Positions 60,360 through 64,000 of a DNA stretch of 64,000 nt are shown in pieces; the first letter of the stretch is position 1, and each line of letters begins with the position of its first letter. The position numbers and the translations under genes were made by a program. Origin of the DNA: Synechococcus sp. MU1617. GTDB lineage: Bacteria; Cyanobacteriota; Cyanobacteriia; PCC-6307; Cyanobiaceae. The notes beneath the pieces were generated by a model. That model was not told where the DNA came from and did not search any database. It saw nothing but the letters and a program-made list of their open reading frames with translations. Location of the stretch: the NCBI RefSeq assembly GCF_020514235.1, contig NZ_VTLB01000001.1, positions 248,001 to 312,000 of the forward strand. The letters run 5' to 3'.

Positions 60360-60388
60360 GAGCCGGCAATTACGCCGGCTCTTTTTTT
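60360..60388 (+). terminator. Intrinsic terminator after tRNA-Pro
   Basis: A perfect eight-base stem GAGCCGGC / GCCGGCTC (60360-60367 and 60374-60381, loop AATTAC) followed by seven T residues (60382-60388). It ends the tRNA transcript just before the convergent regulator gene. Confidence 0.93.
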
Positions 60389-60394
60389 GTGCAT

Positions 60395-61042
60395 TCAGCG
60401 GCGGCCGGTGCCGGTGACCACAAGATGCCTGGAGGCATCAATTTGAAGCCAGCCTTCATCCCGCAGCTGACCCAACACGCGGGTCACGGTCACCCTTGTG
60501 GTGCTTAGGGCGCTGGCGATCTCCTGATGGGTCAAGCGAAGGTTGAGGCGAAGACCAGCATCACAGGGTTCGCCAAAGTCCTTGGCGAGCAGCTCCAGGA
60601 AACCCCTGACCCGTTCTTCAACGCGCCGCAGCCCCAGCAAAGCCAGGAGCGACTCCGCCTGGCGGTAGCGTGCTGCCATGGCCTTGGCCAAGCCGAGCGC
60701 CAACTGAGGAGACTGCTCAAGCTCCGCCAAATTGCAGCAGAGCAGATCGCAATCGGTGAGCGCTACAGCCTCGTAGGCCTCCACGTTGGTGAATGCCGCA
60801 CCAAAGGGTTCATTGGGCCCCACAAGGCCAAGCACCAGTTCATCGCCATGCACCGACAGCGCCCCCAGCTTCACCATGCCGCGAACCACAAACCAAACGC
60901 TGTTCTTCAGAAGAGGAACAAAACTTCCCGAGGTGACATGAACAACATTTCGATTGTCGTAGCTGCTTTCAAGAAACGCCTTAAAACCCAGAGCTGTTGA
61001 ACTCAGGTCAGCGGACGGAGTGGCAAGCATTTGGAATTCCAT
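60395..61042 (-). CDS. ptrA: Crp/Fnr-family transcriptional regulator, PtrA-like
   Basis: A 215-residue regulator with an N-terminal cupin-like sensor domain (VHVTSGSFVPLLKNSVWFVV, LVGPNEPFGAAFTN) and a C-terminal winged helix (LRLTHQEIASALSTTRVTVTRVLGQLRDEGWLQID). The classic cAMP pocket residues are not evident. It is next to a pstS gene. In marine Synechococcus the Crp-family regulator PtrA, needed for part of the phosphate-stress response, lies beside pstS, so I assign ptrA on family plus neighbourhood; the symbol would fall if the orthology fails. Half-sites GTTAGAGC and CTTAACCC (61103-61121, minus strand) spaced 11 bases lie in its upstream region. Confidence 0.8.
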   Translation of the reverse strand: MEFQMLATPSADLSSTALGFKAFLESSYDNRNVVHVTSGSFVPLLKNSVWFVVRGMVKLGALSVHGDELVLGLVGPNEPFGAAFTNVEAYEAVALTDCDLLCCNLAELEQSPQLALGLAKAMAARYRQAESLLALLGLRRVEERVRGFLELLAKDFGEPCDAGLRLNLRLTHQEIASALSTTRVTVTRVLGQLRDEGWLQIDASRHLVVTGTGRR

Positions 61043-61151
61043 GAACCCAAGAAAACTGTATTGAGGACAACATCGATTCCCAACAAAGAGCTGGGAGAGA
61101 TTGGGTTAAGAAGGCTCTAACATTGATCTCAATTCCAATTATTCAGCGCAC

Positions 61152-61177
61152 AAAAAAGGGCCCCGAGGGACCCTTTG
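61152..61177 (-). terminator. Intrinsic terminator after the downstream pstS
   Basis: An inverted repeat AAAGGG-CCC / GGG-CCCTTT with one internal mismatch (61155-61176). Read on the minus strand it is followed by six T residues, and it begins about 34 bases past the pstS stop, separating it from the regulator gene. Confidence 0.85.
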
Positions 61178-61210
61178 ATTTTTGGTTTTTAAAACCAATT
61201 CAAGCCAAAA

Positions 61211-62188
61211 TCACTTGCCGATCTTGTTCACAGCAGCCTTGGACTTGGCCAGGATGTCGCCCTTGAGGGGAACGAAGCCCAGGGAAGGAGCTTTGTTCTG
61301 AGCAGCGTCGCTCAACATGTAGTTGAAGGCGTCCTGCACCACCTTGGCGTTGTCACCGTTGCCTGTTTTGTAGGCCAGAACCCAGGTGAGGGTTGCGATG
61401 GGGTAGGCACCCTTGGCGGTGGGGTTGGGGTTCTTGCCAGCCAGATCCTTGTCCAGGCTGATGCCGTTGAGGGCCTTGGCACCTGCAGCCACGGAGGGCT
61501 TGAGGAACTCACCGGACTTGTTCTGGAGAGCGGCGGCCACCACCTTGCCTTTGATGTACGACTGGTTCACGTAACCAATTGCGCCTTCGCGGTTCTGGAT
61601 CAGGCCAGCCACACCAGAGTTGCCTTTCGCACCAACGCCAGCAGGCCACTTGACGGACTTGCCGGTGCCGAGGGTCCAGGTCTTGGAGAAAGCCTCCATG
61701 GAGTTGGTGAAGGCCTTGGTGGTACCCGAGCCATCAGAGCGGTGCACCCAGGTGAGGGTGCCAGGCTTACAGCCGAGCTCCTTCCAGTTCTTGATCATGC
61801 CCATGGCAACCTTCACGGCCTGCTCCTGGGTGAGCTTCAGGTTGCAGCCGGGCTTGTTGTAACCGAAGGCGATGGTGCCACCCACCATGGGGATCTGAAC
61901 CACGCCGCGGCCAACCTTGGCCATGTCCTTCTTCTTCATCGGATCATCCGATGCACCGAAGTTCACGGTCTGGTCAATGAAGGCTTTACGGCCGGAACCG
62001 GAACCCACGGCCTGATAGTTCACCTGAGGTCCGCCAGCCTTGGCCAGGTCAGCGAACCAACGCTGATAGATCTTGGCTGGGAAAGACGCCCCTGCGCCGT
62101 TGAGCCGTTCAGCGGCAGAAGCCGACATGCTGGCCCCGAGGGCCAAAACGGAGGAAAGGAGGAGAGCCTTTTGAGCGAAACGAGTCAC
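61211..62188 (-). CDS. pstS: Periplasmic phosphate-binding protein PstS, first copy
   Basis: High-affinity phosphate-binding protein feeding the Pst ABC transporter. A signal peptide (FAQKALLLSSVLALGASMSA, cut near SASA-A) precedes the mature sequence LNGAGASFPAKIYQRWFADL. Phosphate-contact motifs are visible: GSGSGRKAFID, FGASDDPM and HRSDGSGTTKAF. No lipobox, so it is soluble in the periplasm, unlike the neighbouring copy. The GTG at 62188 gives a normal signal peptide; a TTG at 62218 would add ten hydrophobic residues. 325 residues. Confidence 0.95.
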   Translation of the reverse strand: MTRFAQKALLLSSVLALGASMSASAAERLNGAGASFPAKIYQRWFADLAKAGGPQVNYQAVGSGSGRKAFIDQTVNFGASDDPMKKKDMAKVGRGVVQIPMVGGTIAFGYNKPGCNLKLTQEQAVKVAMGMIKNWKELGCKPGTLTWVHRSDGSGTTKAFTNSMEAFSKTWTLGTGKSVKWPAGVGAKGNSGVAGLIQNREGAIGYVNQSYIKGKVVAAALQNKSGEFLKPSVAAGAKALNGISLDKDLAGKNPNPTAKGAYPIATLTWVLAYKTGNGDNAKVVQDAFNYMLSDAAQNKAPSLGFVPLKGDILAKSKAAVNKIGK

Positions 62189-62246
62189 AACCAGAAAGAA
62201 GAGGACTGTTGCAACCAAGACCTAATCGGCCATCGAGCGGGATGTC

Positions 62247-62273
62247 GTTAATGGAGCATTAACAAGGGTTAAA
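62247..62273 (-). promoter_or_regulatory. Candidate Pho box upstream of pstS
   Basis: Three TTAA cores in direct repeat at 62269-62272, 62259-62262 and 62248-62251 (minus-strand order TTTAACCC, GTTAATGC, ATTAACGA), spaced 10 and 11 bases. Cyanobacterial PhoB/SphR boxes are 8-base CTTAACCT-like repeats with 3-base spacers, i.e. one turn apart. The array ends 59 bases before the pstS start, a suitable place for activation. Confidence 0.7.
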
Positions 62274-62300
62274 GACGGCCAAACGGCACGTAAAAACATC

Positions 62301-62332
62301 AAAAAACCCCGGTTTGGCCATCCAAACCGGGG
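62301..62332 (-). terminator. Intrinsic terminator after the upstream pstS
   Basis: A perfect 11-base stem CCCCGGTTTGG / CCAAACCGGGG (62307-62317 and 62322-62332) with a four-base loop, followed on the minus strand by six T residues (62306-62301). It ends the lipoprotein-type pstS transcript, so the two pstS genes are separate transcription units. Confidence 0.95.
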
Positions 62333-62362
62333 CATGACGTTCACCAAATCAAGGGTTCGCAT

Positions 62363-63343
62363 TCAGGGCTGAATGCCTGCCACGGCACTGCGGGATTTTT
62401 CGAGGATGCTGCCCCGGAGAGGCACAAAGCCCAGGGCCGCAGCACCCTCCTGGGTGGAATCCTCCAGCATGTAGTTGAAGACATCTCGAACGGCTTCAGC
62501 TTTGGTGCCATTGCCCTCGGCATAGGCCAACACCCAGGTGAGCGTTGCGATGGGGTAGGCACCAGCGGCCGACGGGTTGGGGTTGCTGCCAGCCAGATCC
62601 TGATCAAGCTCAATGCCGTTCAGAGCTTTGGCACCAGCTTCCACGGAGGGTTTGAGGAATTCACCGGATTTGTTCTGCACCGCAGCAGCCTGCACATTCC
62701 CTTTGATGTACGACTGATTCACGTAGCCGATTGCGCCAACCCGGTTATCGATCACCCCGGCCACCCCGGAATTGCCCTTGGCACCAACACCCACCGGCCA
62801 TTTGACCGATTTTCCGCTGCCGAGGGTCCAATCCGGTGAAAAGGTCTGCAGCGAATTGGTGAAGGCCTTGGTGGTGCCGGATCCATCCGAGCGATGCACC
62901 CAGGTGATCGTGCCCGCGTCACAACCAAGCTCTTTCCAATCACTGATGCGGCCAGTGGCCACCCCCACAGCCTGCTGCTGGGTGAGCTGAAGCTCGCACC
63001 CAGGCTTGTTGTATCCGAAGGCAATGGTTCCCCCCACCATGGGGATCTGGACCAACCCTCGGCTCACCTGCTTGCGGTCAGCCTCCTTGATCGGGTCGTC
63101 CGAAGCGGCGAAATCCACAGTGCCATCAATGAAGGCTTTGCGGCCGGAACCGGAACCCACTGCCTGGTAGTTCACCTTGATTCCGCCGGAGCCGGCCAGA
63201 TCGGCGAACCAGCTCTGGTACACCTTGGCGGGGAAGGAGGCTCCCGCCGCATTGAGGCTGGACACACTGGGACTTCCACCACAGGCAGCAAGGCCAACAG
63301 CGAGGACGCTCAGGCTTGAAACAACCAGGGAACGATGTACCAA
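62363..63343 (-). CDS. pstS: Phosphate-binding protein PstS, second copy, lipoprotein form
   Basis: Close paralogue of the adjacent pstS with the same core motifs (LNAAGASFPAKVYQSWFADL, GSGSGRKAFID, FAASDDPIK, HRSDGSGTTKAF). Its signal peptide ends in a lipobox (VLAVGLAACGGS), so the mature protein should start with a lipidated Cys and stay membrane-attached. 326 residues. I see no TTAA-repeat Pho box in front of this copy, and it has its own terminator, so its regulation probably differs. Confidence 0.95.
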   Translation of the reverse strand: MVHRSLVVSSLSVLAVGLAACGGSPSVSSLNAAGASFPAKVYQSWFADLAGSGGIKVNYQAVGSGSGRKAFIDGTVDFAASDDPIKEADRKQVSRGLVQIPMVGGTIAFGYNKPGCELQLTQQQAVGVATGRISDWKELGCDAGTITWVHRSDGSGTTKAFTNSLQTFSPDWTLGSGKSVKWPVGVGAKGNSGVAGVIDNRVGAIGYVNQSYIKGNVQAAAVQNKSGEFLKPSVEAGAKALNGIELDQDLAGSNPNPSAAGAYPIATLTWVLAYAEGNGTKAEAVRDVFNYMLEDSTQEGAAALGFVPLRGSILEKSRSAVAGIQP

Positions 63344-63358
63344 AACCGTCTGTGTGAA

Positions 63359-63652
63359 TTACTCCATCTTCCCGCGTCGTGGATCCAGGCTCAGGCAGGA
63401 AGTTGGCACAACAGTGAGCCTCGTTGCCACCGAGTAACACCGCAACCAGCGGTTCACCCGTTTGCGGTGGTGAGCTGGAACCTCCCCAATCAACTGGCTG
63501 AGTTCATCAGCCCCCATACGTCGCAGAGCGCGCACGTCCACATGCCAGAGCGCTTCGGCTTCACGAATCAACCGTGCCCAGGTGCGCACCTGCTGCCACT
63601 GGCGTAAGCGGGAGCGAATCGGCCGTTGATAGGGATGCAGAAAAGCCGTCAT
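63359..63652 (-). CDS. Conserved hypothetical basic protein
   Basis: A 97-residue, Arg-rich helical protein (MTAFLHPYQRPIRSRLRQWQ) with the region REAEALWHVDVRALRRMGAD and HHRKRVNRWLRCYSVAT. It may bind nucleic acid, but no domain is recognised. The stop lies 15 bases before the lipoprotein pstS start on the same strand. The following gap to 63732 has no gene. Confidence 0.62.
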   Translation of the reverse strand: MTAFLHPYQRPIRSRLRQWQQVRTWARLIREAEALWHVDVRALRRMGADELSQLIGEVPAHHRKRVNRWLRCYSVATRLTVVPTSCLSLDPRRGKME

Positions 63653-63731
63653 GACTTCAGCGTGCTGCTTTCAGCGGCGCTCTCTGCAAAATCACCCAGA
63701 CGCTTCGGAGTGCTGAAGCAAATGCGCAGTC

Positions 63732-64000
63732 TCAGGCGCTGAGGCGATCGGCCTCAAGCTCAACGGGGGCGACAGGAAAATCAAGTTCCGCCACCTCGCG
63801 ATCGCTCAAACGACGGGTCCAAGCCCCCTTGATCGGATCGTTCCAACGAAAACCCGCTGCTTTGGCCAGATGGCGTTCTTCGAATGACACCCGGGCACGC
63901 ATCAACTGGCGCGGTTCCAGGCCCCGCTCCAACAGCTGCTCAAGGTCGTCACAACGTGCGAACACCTCAGCGATGTAAATGCAATCGCTGAGGGCGCGGT
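63732..64000 (-). CDS. DnaQ-type 3'-5' exonuclease, 3' part only (truncated by window edge)
   Basis: The minus-strand frame is open to the window end, so the gene begins outside. The visible 88 or so residues start RALSDCIYIAEVFARCDDLE, where the Asp after RALS fits the last catalytic Asp of the DEDD exonuclease fold (motif ExoIII, H/R-x-A-L-x-D). The remaining part (LEPRQLMRARVSFEERHLAK, AGFRWNDPIKGAWTRRLSD) is a C-terminal domain seen in cyanobacterial exonuclease-like proteins. It is probably a repair or RNase T/DnaQ-like nuclease. An internal GTG at 63965 should not be taken as the start. Confidence 0.7.
   Translation of the reverse strand, partial: RALSDCIYIAEVFARCDDLEQLLERGLEPRQLMRARVSFEERHLAKAAGFRWNDPIKGAWTRRLSDREVAELDFPVAPVELEADRLSA

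Overview
The window is from a marine picocyanobacterium, most likely a marine Synechococcus of the Prochlorococcus/Synechococcus clade. Pointers are a phycobilisome core gene (apcF), psb28, GUN4, a PAM68-family protein, an NtcA-type glnA promoter, the pstS plus Crp-family (PtrA-like) phosphate neighbourhood, dense packing with many start/stop overlaps, and a GC-rich background. The strain cannot be named from sequence alone.

Layout. 1-14,000: a membrane GTPase, a PLP decarboxylase, tadA, an alanine/serine-glyoxylate-type aminotransferase, apcF, glnA with a textbook NtcA promoter, a methyltransferase, small conserved genes, an RsbW-like anti-sigma kinase beside GUN4, mnmH, psb28 and two AI-2E-type permeases. 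14,100-21,000: a long minus-strand run (yraN, rsmA, ispE, a DUF3082 gene, a 31-residue membrane ORF, pdhB, secD, secF, a small membrane gene). 21,000-24,300: a lumenal pentapeptide protein, rlmH, a possible glycosyltransferase and a 2OG-Fe(II) oxygenase.

24,300-40,460 is the most unusual part. umuD and umuC, normally adjacent, lie 14.4 kb apart. Between them is one 4,753-codon gene for a giant type V autotransporter: signal peptide, about sixty Gly-rich repeats built around QSIGGGGG, two acidic inserts, and a C-terminal beta-barrel ending in Phe. It is visibly AT-richer than its surroundings. Each half of the split umuDC pair has its own LexA-type site. I read this as acquisition of a giant surface protein inside an SOS mutagenesis locus.

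40,500-60,240: small conserved genes, dnaG, an EamA transporter, a lipoprotein, ruvA, rpsO, PAM68, an intein-free dnaE, gatA, rlmB with a repeat-rich tail, mini-RNase III, a STAS protein, carA, trpD with an intrinsic terminator just upstream of its start, an ABC exporter and msrA. 60,240-64,000: tRNA-Pro(GGG), a Crp-family regulator, two tandem pstS genes with a candidate Pho box, a hypothetical gene and the 3' end of a DnaQ-type exonuclease cut by the window edge.

Functionally, the window joins nitrogen (glnA/NtcA) and phosphate (pstS/PtrA) acquisition, photosystem and phycobilisome assembly, replication and repair (dnaE, dnaG, ruvA, umuDC), and export (secDF, type V). Starts were moved from the longest open frame where family length, a ribosome site or a promoter argued for it; these cases are stated in the entries.
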